A stretch of DNA of 64,000 nt, taken from contig NZ_BCVA01000001.1 of NCBI RefSeq assembly GCF_001591505.1, positions 62,001 through 126,000 on the forward strand, given 5' to 3'. Both the position numbers and the translations under genes were made by a program. Positions 36,902-47,118 of this stretch are shown here, piece by piece. The DNA is from Neobacillus niacini NBRC 15566 (GTDB lineage: Bacteria > Bacillota > Bacilli > Bacillales > Cytobacillaceae). The notes beneath the pieces were generated by a model that had not been told where the DNA came from, ran no database searches, and saw nothing but the letters and a program-made list of their open reading frames with translations. Position 1 is the stretch's first letter. Each line of letters opens with the position of its first letter.

Positions 36902-37427
36902 TATCTAATCCCTCCTTTTCATTAAACATTTCCATATGCTTCTTTAATACTTTTATTGCACGGTGCTGTGTAGTTTTCACTTTACCCTCTGTCCATCCAA
37001 GAGCTTCGGCCGTTTCAGTTATTGATAAATCATTTAAAAATCGCAATATGACAACAGAACGCTGATCCACTGTACAATGTTCCAAACATTGATAGATCCG
37101 TTTAATTTCTTCCTTATGAATCATAATTTCTTCTGGGATGGGATAGTCATCTTTTACTTGGCTGGAAGACCAATCAAACTTTTCTAGCAGCCTGCCCTTC
37201 CATCCCTTTTGCTTCCGAAAAGAATCAATTGCAACATTACGTGCGATAGAAAATAGCCATGTTTTTTCGCTGCTCTTTCCTTCAAAGCGATGATACGATT
37301 TAAACACCCTGATATATACTTCTTGTACTAAATCCTCTGCCTGCTCTTTATTTCTAACCATATAAAATAAAAATTGAAAAACGTCATGATGATATTTTTG
37401 ATATAGTTCATCGAAAACGGAGTTCAT
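36876..37427 (-). CDS. sigX: ECF sigma factor SigX
   Basis: Sigma-X directs genes that alter cell-envelope charge and resistance to cationic peptides. The 183-residue protein has region 2 (QAEDLVQEVYIRVF) and region 4 (SITETAEALGWTEGKVKTTQHRA), and the -10 recognition residues are normal. A sigma-X type promoter lies upstream, consistent with autoregulation. It lies between resE and rsiX, as in B. subtilis. Confidence 0.92.
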   Translation of the reverse strand: MNSVFDELYQKYHHDVFQFLFYMVRNKEQAEDLVQEVYIRVFKSYHRFEGKSSEKTWLFSIARNVAIDSFRKQKGWKGRLLEKFDWSSSQVKDDYPIPEEIMIHKEEIKRIYQCLEHCTVDQRSVVILRFLNDLSITETAEALGWTEGKVKTTQHRAIKVLKKHMEMFNEKEGLDSEEVRVER

Positions 37428-37454
37428 CCATTCCCCTCCCCGTTCATAGAATTA

Positions 37455-37481
37455 GTCGATACTTATGTACAAAAAGTTTCA
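37455..37481 (-). promoter_or_regulatory. Sigma-X type autoregulatory promoter of sigX
   Basis: On the minus strand, TGAAAC (37476-37481) and CGAC (37455-37458) are separated by 17 bp, matching the ECF sigma-X/W pattern with AAC -35 core and CGAC -10 core. It is about 28 bp from the sigX start. Confidence 0.7.
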
Positions 37482-37533
37482 CATTTTAAATATAGACTTT
37501 TTAAGCCAAAAAGTGAAGGCATTCTAAGGAAAC

Positions 37534-37563
37534 AAAAAAACTCACCCGTAGTAGATGAGTTTT
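37534..37563 (-). terminator. resE terminator
   Basis: AACTCA and TGAGTT arms flank an 11-nt loop, followed on the minus strand by seven T. It is 50 bp after the resE stop. Confidence 0.75.
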
Positions 37564-37613
37564 AGATTTTAGAATATGTTTCCCGTGAATCAATAGAAAT
37601 CGCCATTTTTTTC

Positions 37614-39392
37614 TTATTTTCGTGGAAGTAAGAAGCTAAATGTCGTTCCTTGTCCAATTTTACTTTGTGCGGAAATATGCCCTCGATGGGCATCAATTAT
37701 ATTTTTCGCAATAGCTAATCCCAGTCCTGTACCAGCTCTTCCTCTCGTTCGGGCTTTATCCGCTTTATAAAAACGTTCAAAGACGAAAGGCAAATCTTCT
37801 TCCGGTATACCTGAACCTGAGTCCGACACTTCCACTTTTATTCCTAAATCATCAGCTTTGACAAGTAGCCTGACTGATCCTCCTTGTGGAGTATGACGGA
37901 TTGCATTATCAATTAAATTGGTCAGTACTTGTTCAATACGATCAGGGTCAAATAAAACATTAGGTAAATCATTTTCTAGGTCAGCACTTAAGTAGATATC
38001 ATTTTCCCTAGCCAGACCTTGAAATTTATGGACAATTCTATTCATAAACGAATAGAGGTTAACCTCATCAAGTGTTAATTGAATATGCCCTGCTTCCATT
38101 CTAGCAAGATCAAGCAGCTCATTAACAAGTCTCCCCATCCTTAGAGATTCATCATAGATGACTTTAGCCATTTCCTTTTTCTCTTCCTGAGATTCTGCAA
38201 TATCATCGACAATGGCTTCACTATAGCCCTGTAACATGGAAATCGGCGTTCGAAGTTCATGAGAAACATTTGCAATAAAGTCCTTTCTCATTTTTTCTAA
38301 TACCCTTTCCTCTGTCATATCTCTTAGTACAGCTACTGCTCCACGAATAAATCGGTTACTATAAAGCGGACTTACCAGAATGACCCAATGGCGGCCCTGA
38401 AGAGAAATTTCCCCTATTTGCTCCTTCTCCGTATCAACAGCTCTTTGAAAAAGTTCCATAGCTTCTGTTGGTATTTCTTCAGAAGTGGTGTGAGGTCCAC
38501 CTTTTTCATAGTACCAATATTGTAAAAAGCGGTCTGCAGGAGGGTTGGTTATTAAGATTGTCCCATCACGATTAAAGGTTATTACACCATCTGCCATACT
38601 ACTCAGAATACTAGCAAGCTGTTCTTTTTCCTGACTAAGGGCATTCATATTGAACTTTAACTGCCGCCCCATTTGGTTAAAAGCTGTAGCAAGTTCCCCT
38701 ATTTCATCATGGGTGAGGATTGGTACTTTCGTGTCAAATTTCCCTCTTGCTACTTCGAATGCTGCTTCTCTCATTTTCCTTAATGGCGCAGTAATCCTGG
38801 TAGACAAAAAGAAAGCAAAAATAGTTGTCAAGATAATTGCAACACCCGCAACAAGCAATATAAAATTAGTTGTTGAATGAGTAGTTTCCTCGACTACTTC
38901 CAATGATTGATAAATAAAAACAGCACCATTTTGTCCATCAATGTGCAGCGGAACACCAATGATTGAATATTTTGCAGCGTCTTGGTCCGATTCATTAATG
39001 GAAAGCTTCGATACTTTTTCAACTGTCCTGTTTTCTTCAAACACTTTGGACAATTCGATATCATTTTGGATGTCTGGAACCGACAACTTTACTGATTTTT
39101 CCGAGTTAGGAGAGAAATAAACTTCCTGGTCATTTTTAATGATGACTACATTTGTAACTTCATCAATAATTTCCCAAGAGATTTCTAAACCTAAAGGAAA
39201 TTGCTCATCAGGATGATTTTCCAGAACATTAGCTATTTTCTCAGCCTGATGAGTTAAATCATTTTTGGTTCCCATAATGGTGTTATTCTCAAAAAACTCA
39301 AGTAGCATGACTGTTAGAATAAAAAGGATAAAGGTAACCAAAAATATTATGGTAAGCCAGAGCTTACCAACTACACTGCGTAAAAAGGTCAT
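37614..39392 (-). CDS. resE: Sensor histidine kinase ResE
   Basis: ResE senses oxygen limitation or nitric oxide and phosphorylates ResD. The 592-residue protein has a transmembrane helix (about 10-32), an extracytoplasmic loop, a second helix (about 178-200), HAMP, a PAS domain, the phosphoacceptor H-box NVSHELRTP near 370, the N-box [10 protein letters not shown] and the G-boxes [10 protein letters not shown] and GTGLGLAI. Its ATG overlaps the resD stop by 4 bp. Confidence 0.96.
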   Translation of the reverse strand: MTFLRSVVGKLWLTIIFLVTFILFILTVMLLEFFENNTIMGTKNDLTHQAEKIANVLENHPDEQFPLGLEISWEIIDEVTNVVIIKNDQEVYFSPNSEKSVKLSVPDIQNDIELSKVFEENRTVEKVSKLSINESDQDAAKYSIIGVPLHIDGQNGAVFIYQSLEVVEETTHSTTNFILLVAGVAIILTTIFAFFLSTRITAPLRKMREAAFEVARGKFDTKVPILTHDEIGELATAFNQMGRQLKFNMNALSQEKEQLASILSSMADGVITFNRDGTILITNPPADRFLQYWYYEKGGPHTTSEEIPTEAMELFQRAVDTEKEQIGEISLQGRHWVILVSPLYSNRFIRGAVAVLRDMTEERVLEKMRKDFIANVSHELRTPISMLQGYSEAIVDDIAESQEEKKEMAKVIYDESLRMGRLVNELLDLARMEAGHIQLTLDEVNLYSFMNRIVHKFQGLARENDIYLSADLENDLPNVLFDPDRIEQVLTNLIDNAIRHTPQGGSVRLLVKADDLGIKVEVSDSGSGIPEEDLPFVFERFYKADKARTRGRAGTGLGLAIAKNIIDAHRGHISAQSKIGQGTTFSFLLPRK

Positions 39393-40105
39393 TCATTAAC
39401 TACCTCAAATTTGTAGCCTACTCCCCAAACTGTTACAATCATTCTTGCTGCCTGCTCAGAAACTTTATTTAACTTTTCACGGAGACGCTTAACGTGTGTA
39501 TCAACCGTACGTAAATCACCAAAAAATTCATAATGCCATACTTCTTTTAGTAATTGCTCCCGGTCAAAAACTTTATCAGGTGCTTTAGCTAGGAAATATA
39601 GTAACTCATATTCTTTAGGCGTTAAACTTACTTCCTTACCATCAGCCAAAACTCTATGTGCGTCATTATCAATTGTTAAGTGTGGGAACACAATAACATC
39701 CTTTGTTGTTGTATCTGTTTGGAGATAACTTGTTTGAGATGATCTTCTTAATAGAGCCTTTACTCGCAAAACTACTTCCCTCGGGCTGAATGGTTTTACA
39801 ATATAGTCATCTGTACCCACTTCAAAGCCTTGTACACGATTAACCTCTTCACCTTTGGCAGTTAACATGATTACAGGTGTAGCCTTCTTTTCCCTTAATT
39901 CACGGCAAACCTCTAATCCATCTTTACCAGGCATCATTAAGTCTAAAAGGATTACATCATAATCATTTGCGATCGCTTTCGCTAATGCCTCATTCCCATC
40001 CTCAGCTTCATCAATTGAATATTCCTCACGCTCTAAATACATTTTTAATAAACGACGAATTCTTTCCTCGTCATCTACTACTAAAATTTTCACGTCTTTA
40101 TCCAT
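39389..40105 (-). CDS. resD: Response regulator ResD
   Basis: ResD is an OmpR/PhoB-type regulator that activates res, ctaA, nitrate-respiration and related genes. The 238-residue protein has a receiver domain with acidic pair DDEER, phosphoacceptor in LLDLMMPG (aspartate near 55) and lysine in VKPFSP, and a winged-helix DNA-binding domain ([21 protein letters not shown]). The start at 40105 follows GGGGGGATT. A terminator separates it from resC, so resDE can be expressed independently. Confidence 0.96.
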   Translation of the reverse strand: MDKDVKILVVDDEERIRRLLKMYLEREEYSIDEAEDGNEALAKAIANDYDVILLDLMMPGKDGLEVCRELREKKATPVIMLTAKGEEVNRVQGFEVGTDDYIVKPFSPREVVLRVKALLRRSSQTSYLQTDTTTKDVIVFPHLTIDNDAHRVLADGKEVSLTPKEYELLYFLAKAPDKVFDREQLLKEVWHYEFFGDLRTVDTHVKRLREKLNKVSEQAARMIVTVWGVGYKFEVVNE

Positions 40106-40228
40106 TAATAATCCCCCCATGCAGTTATTTTACAAAATGTGACTATTATAATCTACAACTAAACGAAATTGTCTCTGCAAAAAGTGTCGATTTTTTGACA
40201 AACCAACTAATTACAAACTAAATATTTG

Positions 40229-40263
40229 AAAAATAGCCTTTACTTGGGACAAGTAAAGGCTAT
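40229..40263. terminator. resC terminator
   Basis: ATAGCCTTTACTT (40233-40245) and AAGTAAAGGCTAT (40251-40263) form a perfect 13-bp stem with a 5-nt loop, with T-rich sequence after it on the minus strand. It splits resABC from resDE. Confidence 0.88.
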
Positions 40264-40278
40264 AAAGTTCATTTCTTA

Positions 40279-41463
40279 TTATCCAGCATATGAATGGAGG
40301 CCCGCAATCACAAGGTTTACTGCCACTAAGTTAAACATGATAATAACAAAACCAATTACGGCCAGCCATGCTGATTTTTCCCCATGCCAGCCCTTTGAAA
40401 GACGGAGATGTAAAAAGGCTGCGTAGAATAACCACGTAACTAACGCCCATACCTCTTTTGGATCCCAGCCCCAGAATCTTGTCCAGGCAATTTGTGCCCA
40501 TATCATTGCAAAAATCAATGCCCCTAAGGTAAATACCGGGAAACCAATTAATACTGAACGATAACTTATTTCATCAACAAAATCCAGATTAATGTTTTTA
40601 ACTAAAGGTTGAAGAGCAGCCGAAATTCGTTTTCTTAGTATTAATCTTAATAACCCATAGAGTATAAAACCTCCGATAAATGACCAAATAACAGAATTCA
40701 TTTTCTTTCCATTTATTATTGCAGGCATTTCTACGAGCGGTTCAAATTTATCTTTTGTTAGGAGTTCCCCTTCATGAGGTCCAGTAATCGCCGGCATTGT
40801 ATATTCAATTGTGGCCACTTGGTTATTCTTATCAATCCAATTAAATTCTGCTTTGTAATCCATAGCAGAGAATAATGTGGAGACAAGAACAAACCCAAGG
40901 GTGGTTACTAAACCAAACATCACCGCTTCGAGCCAAAATGTTCTCTTGCTCGCTTTAGATTGATCAATTACCTTTACTAGATAAATCAATCCAGCTGCAA
41001 AGCTAATCGCTAAAATTGCTTCACCTAAGGCTGCGGTTGTAACATGGATATGAAGCCAGTCACTTTGCAGCGCAGGTATTAATGGAGAAATATCTCTAGG
41101 AAACATGCTTGCATAGGCAATAACAAGTATTGCAACAGGCATTGTAAACAACCCAAGTAGCGGTGTCCGATAAATAAAATAAATGACTATAAATGCACCA
41201 ACGAGACACATTCCGAAAAAGGTTGTAAACTCAAATAGATTACTTACCGGTGCATGTCCAGCGGCAATCCATCTTGTAATAAAATATCCCACCTGTGAAA
41301 TAAAGCCGACTATTGTTAAAAAAACGGCAATTTTCCCCCAGCGGTTTGTACCTTTCTTTTCTCCAATATCTTTTTTAGCCTTGATGGCTCCACCAAAGAA
41401 GAGGGTCGCAACTAAATAAAGAACAAACGAAATATAAAGTAAATTACTACTTATTGTTACCAA
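40279..41463 (-). CDS. resC: Cytochrome c biogenesis protein ResC (CcsA family)
   Basis: ResC with ResB forms the System II haem export and cytochrome c ligation complex. The 394-residue polytopic protein has the haem-handling WWD motif near the C-terminus ([15 protein letters not shown]) and conserved histidines in LHIHVTT and LHLRLS. The start is TTG at 41461-41463 with AAGGAGGGAG upstream; it directly adjoins the resB stop. Confidence 0.94.
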   Translation of the reverse strand: MVTISSNLLYISFVLYLVATLFFGGAIKAKKDIGEKKGTNRWGKIAVFLTIVGFISQVGYFITRWIAAGHAPVSNLFEFTTFFGMCLVGAFIVIYFIYRTPLLGLFTMPVAILVIAYASMFPRDISPLIPALQSDWLHIHVTTAALGEAILAISFAAGLIYLVKVIDQSKASKRTFWLEAVMFGLVTTLGFVLVSTLFSAMDYKAEFNWIDKNNQVATIEYTMPAITGPHEGELLTKDKFEPLVEMPAIINGKKMNSVIWSFIGGFILYGLLRLILRKRISAALQPLVKNINLDFVDEISYRSVLIGFPVFTLGALIFAMIWAQIAWTRFWGWDPKEVWALVTWLFYAAFLHLRLSKGWHGEKSAWLAVIGFVIIMFNLVAVNLVIAGLHSYAG

Positions 41464-43095
41464 CTAGACTCCCTCCTTATCCACTTTTTGACTTTCAATC
41501 TGGTCAATAGGTATATTAATTTTCGTGTTAGCTAGTACACTTTCAATTTCTCTTTTTAGACCATACCAATTTTTATTCGTATGGGCTGCAATCCAGATTT
41601 CACCATTTTTATGTTGTACCCAAATTCTGCGATGGTTCCAATATGCGCCTTGGATAACACCAATCATAAATAGAATACCGCCTAACATAATAATCCAAAT
41701 TGTTAAATCTTTTCGAACGGTTAGGGCCGTAACATTTTTGGTTTCGATTCCTTTGAAAGCCATTTTGTATTGATTATCCCCTAATGGCTCAATGGTTTGC
41801 TGAATCGCAACAAAACTAGTTTCCCCATTTGGTGCTTCTGGTGAAGTCATTTTAAAAACAAAGGCAGGATTATTAGGTATTCTTGATTTTGTAGTAGGCT
41901 CTCCACTTTCTGCAAATTCAAAATCTGGAAAGAAGCTCAAAACTTCAACCTGATATCCATTTCCTAGGTCATATTTTGGCTTTGGATCATAAAGGTTTAT
42001 TTTTATGTCTCCAAAGGTTTTACCACTAGATTTGTTTGTTAATGAGAAAAACATTGTATTAAGTTCATCAAGTTTATAGTCAACTTGATATAGAGCGAAC
42101 TTTTCAAACTTCAATGGCTGATTAACTCTGATTGCGTGTTCCTTAACCTTTTTTAATTCTGGCTTTTCCCCAGGAATTGCAGGTCCAACTCTTTTATATA
42201 GCACTGCATTTGTCTGATAATTCTTAACTACCATGCCAGCGCGATCGATCGCCGCTTCAAAGGTTTTGTCTCTTTCCTTATCATAATTTTCAAGAATAAA
42301 CTTCTCGTTTGCTACATAGTATTGTCCGTCTGTTTCGGGTACAACCTTGGTTTCACCTTCACGAAGCCACAAGACTTTATCAATGTACATTCCTGGAACA
42401 AATCGCAGCATGCCTCCGATTAAGAAGACAATTAATCCAACATGGTTCACATACGGACCCCAACGAGAAAAACGACCCTTTTCAGCAAGTAAGTCCCCGT
42501 TTTCTTCTCTTATATGATAGCGTTTTGCCTTCAATCGTTCTCTAACACCAGCGATGTCCTGTTCGATAACGTTCTCGCTTGTTCCAAACAGACGCTGGCG
42601 TTTTAAAAATCCCTCGTGCCTAGTTACTCTTTGGGCTTTTAGTGCCTTATACAAGGGCACCACCCTGTCTAGACTACAAATGACCAGAGAAATACCTATC
42701 ATTGCGATTAATACTAGATACCACCATGAGCTATACAAATTATTAAAGCCTAACTCATAGTATAATTTCCCAAACCAACCATACTGATCTTCATAGTATT
42801 CTTCTGCCGGCATTGTAGGGGGTATGTACATTTCCTGTGGAAGAATCGTCCCAGCTGCAGAAGCAACTAAGGTGATGACAATGAGCCACACACCTACCTT
42901 TACCGAAGAAAAAAAGTTCCATATTTTATCAACAATAGATTTATTATATGTTTGTGAACGGCGAGCACTGCCTTCATACCGCATATCCAGCAACGATTTA
43001 TCTTTTGATTGCTCATCAAAAACTTTACCACATGCCTCACACAATACGGTTCCATGTGGATTAACATGTCCGCATTCACATTTAATATCTTTCAT
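41464..43095 (-). CDS. resB: Cytochrome c biogenesis protein ResB
   Basis: ResB is the partner of ResC in cytochrome c assembly. The 543-residue protein has an N-terminal zinc ribbon (Cys6, Cys8, Cys19, Cys22), then three N-terminal transmembrane helices, a large extracytoplasmic domain and a final helix near 460-480. The zinc ribbon is found in Bacillus ResB proteins. It lies between resA and resC. Confidence 0.94.
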   Translation of the reverse strand: MKDIKCECGHVNPHGTVLCEACGKVFDEQSKDKSLLDMRYEGSARRSQTYNKSIVDKIWNFFSSVKVGVWLIVITLVASAAGTILPQEMYIPPTMPAEEYYEDQYGWFGKLYYELGFNNLYSSWWYLVLIAMIGISLVICSLDRVVPLYKALKAQRVTRHEGFLKRQRLFGTSENVIEQDIAGVRERLKAKRYHIREENGDLLAEKGRFSRWGPYVNHVGLIVFLIGGMLRFVPGMYIDKVLWLREGETKVVPETDGQYYVANEKFILENYDKERDKTFEAAIDRAGMVVKNYQTNAVLYKRVGPAIPGEKPELKKVKEHAIRVNQPLKFEKFALYQVDYKLDELNTMFFSLTNKSSGKTFGDIKINLYDPKPKYDLGNGYQVEVLSFFPDFEFAESGEPTTKSRIPNNPAFVFKMTSPEAPNGETSFVAIQQTIEPLGDNQYKMAFKGIETKNVTALTVRKDLTIWIIMLGGILFMIGVIQGAYWNHRRIWVQHKNGEIWIAAHTNKNWYGLKREIESVLANTKINIPIDQIESQKVDKEGV

Positions 43096-43118
43096 TGCAA
43101 AAAACTCCCTACAAACCC

Positions 43119-43643
43119 TTAAGGTTTAATTTTCTCCATAAACTCCCTTACAGTTGACTCAGTTAATGTCCCTGTATGATATTTAACCACTTTACCATCC
43201 TTGTCGATTAAAAATGTTGCTGGAAGAGGGTTAATTCCATATGCAGCTTGAACTTGACCGTCGGTATCAATCACAATCGGAAAGTCTAACCCCTTTCGCT
43301 CTGCGAATTGATTTACGGCTAATTCAGATTCACTGACATTAACTGCCAGTACTTGAACACCTTTGTCTTTATAATGATTGTATTGGTTATTAATATAAGG
43401 CATCTCCGCTTCACACGGCTTACACCAAGTTCCCCAAAAATTCAAAAATACTCCCTGCCCTTTATAATCGGAAAGTTTATGTTTTTCACCTTCCATATCA
43501 ACCAATGCAAAATCAGGAGCTTGTTTACCAACTTCCACTTTCATTCTATTATCCTTTGTAAGGTTGGCATACAGCGTGTAGGCAACGGCCGCAGCAAGAA
43601 CAATGAGGATTGTTGTCCTCATAACTAATCGCCGTTTTTTCAT
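43119..43643 (-). CDS. resA: Thiol-disulfide oxidoreductase ResA
   Basis: ResA keeps apocytochrome c cysteines reduced before haem attachment. The 174-residue protein has an N-terminal membrane anchor (about residues 9-26) and a thioredoxin fold with active site WCKPCEAEMP (Cys74, Cys77); the glutamate after CKPC is typical of ResA. It heads the resABC operon. Confidence 0.95.
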   Translation of the reverse strand: MKKRRLVMRTTILIVLAAAVAYTLYANLTKDNRMKVEVGKQAPDFALVDMEGEKHKLSDYKGQGVFLNFWGTWCKPCEAEMPYINNQYNHYKDKGVQVLAVNVSESELAVNQFAERKGLDFPIVIDTDGQVQAAYGINPLPATFLIDKDGKVVKYHTGTLTESTVREFMEKIKP

Positions 43644-43672
43644 TTTTCTCCCCCCTGAAAGTTCCTATTTCT

Positions 43673-43740
43673 AAACACAATTGTCTAAATTATATCACTT
43701 TCCCCTATAGCAATAGTAATTACATACAAACACAATTGTG
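43673..43740 (-). promoter_or_regulatory. resA promoter region with a 12-bp direct repeat
   Basis: A perfect TATAAT (43689-43694, minus strand) has no good -35, which suggests activator dependence. The 12-mer AAACACAATTGT occurs at 43673-43684 and again at 43728-43739, 55 bp apart, on either side of the promoter. ResD activates resA in B. subtilis; whether these are ResD sites is not known. Confidence 0.55.
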
Positions 43741-43746
43741 ACAGCT

Positions 43747-44484
43747 TTATGAATTTTTTTTAGTAGACTCCAATGATAGTCCTCTTAATAGTTTCACTTC
43801 ATGGTGCGTTAGTTCTCTAGCGTCCCCAGCAGATAAACCATGCAATGTTAAGAAACCATATCGTTCCCGTTTAAGTTTCAAAACTTCATGTCCAATTGCT
43901 TCAAACATTCTCCTAACCTGACGATTTCGCCCTTCATGTATGATAATTTCCACGATTGCAGTTTGTTTTTGCTTGTCTACAGAAAGCATTTTGACTTTAG
44001 CAGGCGCAGTTTTTCCATCCTCAAGACGAATTCCTCTCTCCAGTTTTCTAAGATTCTCCTTTGATGGAATTCCTTTCGTTTTAGCTACATAAGTTTTTTC
44101 TATCTCATTCCGAGGGTGCATAAGTAAATTTGCAAACTCCCCATCATTTGTTAGCAGTAATAATCCGGAAGTATCATAATCAAGCCGTCCCACCGGGAAG
44201 ATTCTTTCTTGTATATATGGAAAGAAATCTGTTACCACCTTTCTTCCTTTATCATCACTTACACTCGATATGACACCGCGTGGTTTATACAAAAGAAAAT
44301 AAACGGGTTCTTCCTTCTCAATTTGGATTCCATTCACTTCAACCCTGTCAGAAGGTGTAACTTTTACACCTACTTCTGTAACTATTTTCCCATTAACTTT
44401 TACCTTACCTTCTTTTATTAGCTCTTCAGATTTTCTTCGTGAAGCTATACCAGCTCGTGCCATTACCTTTTGCAATCTTTCCAT
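43747..44484 (-). CDS. rluB: 23S rRNA pseudouridine synthase B
   Basis: RluB (YpuL) modifies a uridine in helix 93 of 23S rRNA. The 245-residue protein has an S4 domain at the N-terminus (LQKVMARAGIASRRKSEELI), the catalytic aspartate motif GRLDYDTSGLLL near residue 100 and the GRNRQVRRM motif near 185. It lies upstream of resA and downstream of the spm/dacB group, as in B. subtilis. Confidence 0.94.
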   Translation of the reverse strand: MERLQKVMARAGIASRRKSEELIKEGKVKVNGKIVTEVGVKVTPSDRVEVNGIQIEKEEPVYFLLYKPRGVISSVSDDKGRKVVTDFFPYIQERIFPVGRLDYDTSGLLLLTNDGEFANLLMHPRNEIEKTYVAKTKGIPSKENLRKLERGIRLEDGKTAPAKVKMLSVDKQKQTAIVEIIIHEGRNRQVRRMFEAIGHEVLKLKRERYGFLTLHGLSAGDARELTHHEVKLLRGLSLESTKKNS

Positions 44485-44628
44485 TATGATCCACCTCAGC
44501 TGTTTACCTTTATTTTGAACACTATGTGCAGTACCACAGTTTGTTAGGAAAACAATTAGTTATTCTTTCCTAATGAATTATGACACAAAATCGCCTTTTT
44601 TCAAAGTAACGGCTATTTTATAAAAAAA

Positions 44629-44680
44629 ATAAATAAGCAGGTTCCTATAAATGTCATTTACTAGGAACCTGCTTATTTAT
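44629..44680 (-). terminator. spmB terminator with 19-bp perfect stem
   Basis: ATAAATAAGCAGGTTCCTA (44629-44647) is fully complementary to TAGGAACCTGCTTATTTAT (44662-44680) with a 14-nt loop. It closes the dacB-spmA-spmB operon. Confidence 0.85.
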
Positions 44681-44701
44681 ATAATGAACAAATTAAGCTT
44701 T

Positions 44702-45238
44702 TTACTTTGCACCAAATACAACTATCACAACAAGAATAGCTGCTATTATGCCCACCACATCCGCAAGTAGTCCAACCTTTAATGCGTCTCCCATTTTTTT
44801 GATCCCTACGGCACCAAAATAAACCGTTAACACATAAAAGGTCGTATCTGTACTGCCTTGCAATACAGAGGCCAGCCTTCCAATAAAAGAATCTGGACCA
44901 TATACAGCAATTAAATCACTAGTCATACCTAGTGCAGCTGTTCCAGATATCGGTCTTATTAAGATTAAGGGGACAATTTCTGCTGGAACACCTATTGCTT
45001 CCATCATTGGTCTAATCCAGTTCATTAATGCTTCCAGCGCACCTGAAGCACGGAAGACCGTAATCGCCACCAGCATACCTACAAGAAATGGAATGATGGA
45101 AAAAGCAATTTTGATTCCTTCTTTTCCACCTTCAACAAAACTCTCATAGGTCGGAACTCGTTTAACCGTACCATATAGAAGGATAATTCCTATTAAAACT
45201 GGGATAAAACCTAGGGAAATGACCGAAAGAAATTCCAT
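44702..45238 (-). CDS. spmB: Spore maturation protein B
   Basis: SpmB works with SpmA in spore core dehydration; both have nucleoside-transporter-like (Gate) domains. The 178-residue protein has about five hydrophobic segments and PAEIVPLILIRPISGTAALG. The ATG at 45238 gives the B. subtilis length; AAAGGATGA precedes it by 4-8 nt. An upstream ATG overlaps the spmA stop (ATGA) and is the alternative. Confidence 0.92.
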   Translation of the reverse strand: MEFLSVISLGFIPVLIGIILLYGTVKRVPTYESFVEGGKEGIKIAFSIIPFLVGMLVAITVFRASGALEALMNWIRPMMEAIGVPAEIVPLILIRPISGTAALGMTSDLIAVYGPDSFIGRLASVLQGSTDTTFYVLTVYFGAVGIKKMGDALKVGLLADVVGIIAAILVVIVVFGAK

Positions 45239-45243
45239 TCCAT

Positions 45244-45831
45244 TCATCCTTTACGACTTCGTCGATTATAAAAATAACGATCTATCAAAACAGCTCCGAG
45301 CATGGAAATGATGGTTGCGATTAAGGTTGGTACAACTATTTCAGTTGGGGATGCAGAATTATAGTTCATTCGAATTGCAATGACCGTTGTAGGAATGATG
45401 GTAATACTCGCCGTATTTATAGCCAAGAACGTAACCATTGAACGACTGGCTGAATTCTTGCCGCCATTCAATTGCTTTAATTCCTCCATTGCTTTAATTC
45501 CAAGCGGAGTAGCTGCATTACCCAGGCCGAACATATTAGCAATCATATTAGATAATATATATCCCATTGCGGGGTGGTTCGTTGGCACATCAGGAAATAA
45601 TCTTTTTACAAGCGGGCGAAATAATTTAGTTAATAATTCAAGCAACCCTGATTCTTGAGCAATCCGCATCATCCCCAGCCAAAAAACAAGAATGCTGATT
45701 AAACCAATACAAAGAGTCACTGCCTCCTTTGCTCCATCAAATATTGCTTTATTTACTTCCTCCATTGTTCCGTTAATCATCGCAAAAACGAAACCAACAA
45801 TTGTCATAAAAACCCAAATATAATTAACCAT
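45244..45831 (-). CDS. spmA: Spore maturation protein A
   Basis: This is the partner of SpmB, made in the mother cell. The 195-residue protein is polytopic, with the Gate-domain signature MGYILSNMIANMFGLGNAAT near residue 90. Its start overlaps the dacB 3' end by 8 bp, so dacB-spmA-spmB form a coupled operon. Confidence 0.93.
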   Translation of the reverse strand: MVNYIWVFMTIVGFVFAMINGTMEEVNKAIFDGAKEAVTLCIGLISILVFWLGMMRIAQESGLLELLTKLFRPLVKRLFPDVPTNHPAMGYILSNMIANMFGLGNAATPLGIKAMEELKQLNGGKNSASRSMVTFLAINTASITIIPTTVIAIRMNYNSASPTEIVVPTLIATIISMLGAVLIDRYFYNRRSRKG

Positions 45832-46969
45832 TTAGTTTCACGCCAATAACTGATAGAAATATACTTTTTAACGAATCAAATAGTCCTTTTTTCTTCTCAG
45901 GATTTCCTTGATAATAAATAGGTGTTTCTCTAACCACTTTTCCATCCAGGAACACCTGCGCTTTACCAACAGCCTCACCATTATGGTCCGAGTCCTCCCA
46001 ATCTTCTCCCGGCTTATTTAATTTATATTTTATGGAGAACAAGTCCATTTCCTCATTTGTGGCAGGGTAAACAATAGTATTTTTAATATATAGATGTTTT
46101 TGATAAATCTTATTTGTTTTTATTTCTATTTTCCCTTTTGACAACACTTCCGCCATATCATAAGTTTTAAAAGCATTTTCATACATGGCAATATGATCAT
46201 TCCAATCATCAGAAGCATTCAATGTAACAGCAATTAAACTCATGTCTCCTTTGGCTGCTGTTGTAACAAGGGTTCTTTTGGCCCGTTTTGTATACCCAGT
46301 TTTACCGCCAGTCGTATATTTGTATTTTGTGAGTAAACGGTTTTTATTTTTCCACTGACGATCCCAATTTTCAGTAGGATTTGGTGCTTTATAAGTCTTT
46401 GTTCCAGCGATTTTTTGGTATGTTTTATTTTTCATAGCATACCGGGTTAATAAGGCCATATCATAGGCGGTTGAATAGTGGTCTTCATGGTCGTCTAAGC
46501 CATGTGGATTCGAAAAATGTGTATTTAACATTCCGATTTCTCTTCCTTTTTGGTTCATTAAATATACGAACCCATCCATACTTCCACCAACATGTTCAGC
46601 TATAGCAACAGCTGTGTCATTTCCTGACCTTAGCATAAGTCCATAAACTAAATGCTTAAGTTTAATCTTTTCACCCGGCTTTAAGTACACTGATGATCCC
46701 TCAGCACGGGTAGCTTGTTCACTTACTTTCACTATCTCATCCATTTTACCCGATTCGATCGCAAGAATTGCTGTCATTATTTTCGTAATACTAGCAATCC
46801 TTCTTTTTGTGTGGGCATCTTTCTCAAATAGGACACGCCCAGATTCTTGCTCCATTAGAACTGCACCACGTGCACTTACGGAAACGGAAGCATCCACCTT
46901 TTGAGGAATGTTTGCAATGAATAGTGAGACCATGAGGGCAAAAATGACTAGCTTCCAAATCATTCTCAT
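45824..46969 (-). CDS. dacB: Sporulation D-alanyl-D-alanine carboxypeptidase DacB
   Basis: DacB (PBP5*) trims peptide cross-links in spore cortex peptidoglycan. The 381-residue protein has a signal peptide (about residues 1-27), the active-site SxxK motif SITK (Ser60, Lys63), SGN near 115 and KTGYT near 220, and a C-terminal domain. A sigma-E type promoter lies upstream, as known for this operon. Confidence 0.95.
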   Translation of the reverse strand: MRMIWKLVIFALMVSLFIANIPQKVDASVSVSARGAVLMEQESGRVLFEKDAHTKRRIASITKIMTAILAIESGKMDEIVKVSEQATRAEGSSVYLKPGEKIKLKHLVYGLMLRSGNDTAVAIAEHVGGSMDGFVYLMNQKGREIGMLNTHFSNPHGLDDHEDHYSTAYDMALLTRYAMKNKTYQKIAGTKTYKAPNPTENWDRQWKNKNRLLTKYKYTTGGKTGYTKRAKRTLVTTAAKGDMSLIAVTLNASDDWNDHIAMYENAFKTYDMAEVLSKGKIEIKTNKIYQKHLYIKNTIVYPATNEEMDLFSIKYKLNKPGEDWEDSDHNGEAVGKAQVFLDGKVVRETPIYYQGNPEKKKGLFDSLKSIFLSVIGVKLNG

Positions 46970-47033
46970 AAGTTTACCTCGTCCCCTTCGTTAACATTTC
47001 TAGCAGCCATACTTACTGCCCTTGCTTTCTAAA

Positions 47034-47062
47034 ATTTTATGCAGGACAAGGCTTGATATGAC
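47034..47062 (-). promoter_or_regulatory. Sigma-E promoter of dacB-spmAB
   Basis: GTCATATC (47055-47062) and CATAAAAT (47034-47041) on the minus strand closely match sigma-E elements with a 13-bp spacer. Confidence 0.7.
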
Positions 47063-47072
47063 TATTTGTCCT

Positions 47073-47118
47073 AAAAAATGAGAAGGCAATCGCCTCCTAG
47101 CCGATTGCCTTCTCATTT
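47073..47118. terminator. sodF terminator
   Basis: AAATGAGAAGGCAATCG and CGATTGCCTTCTCATTT form a perfect 17-bp stem with a 9-nt loop. It overlaps the sodF stop, and the minus strand continues into a short T run. Confidence 0.9.
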
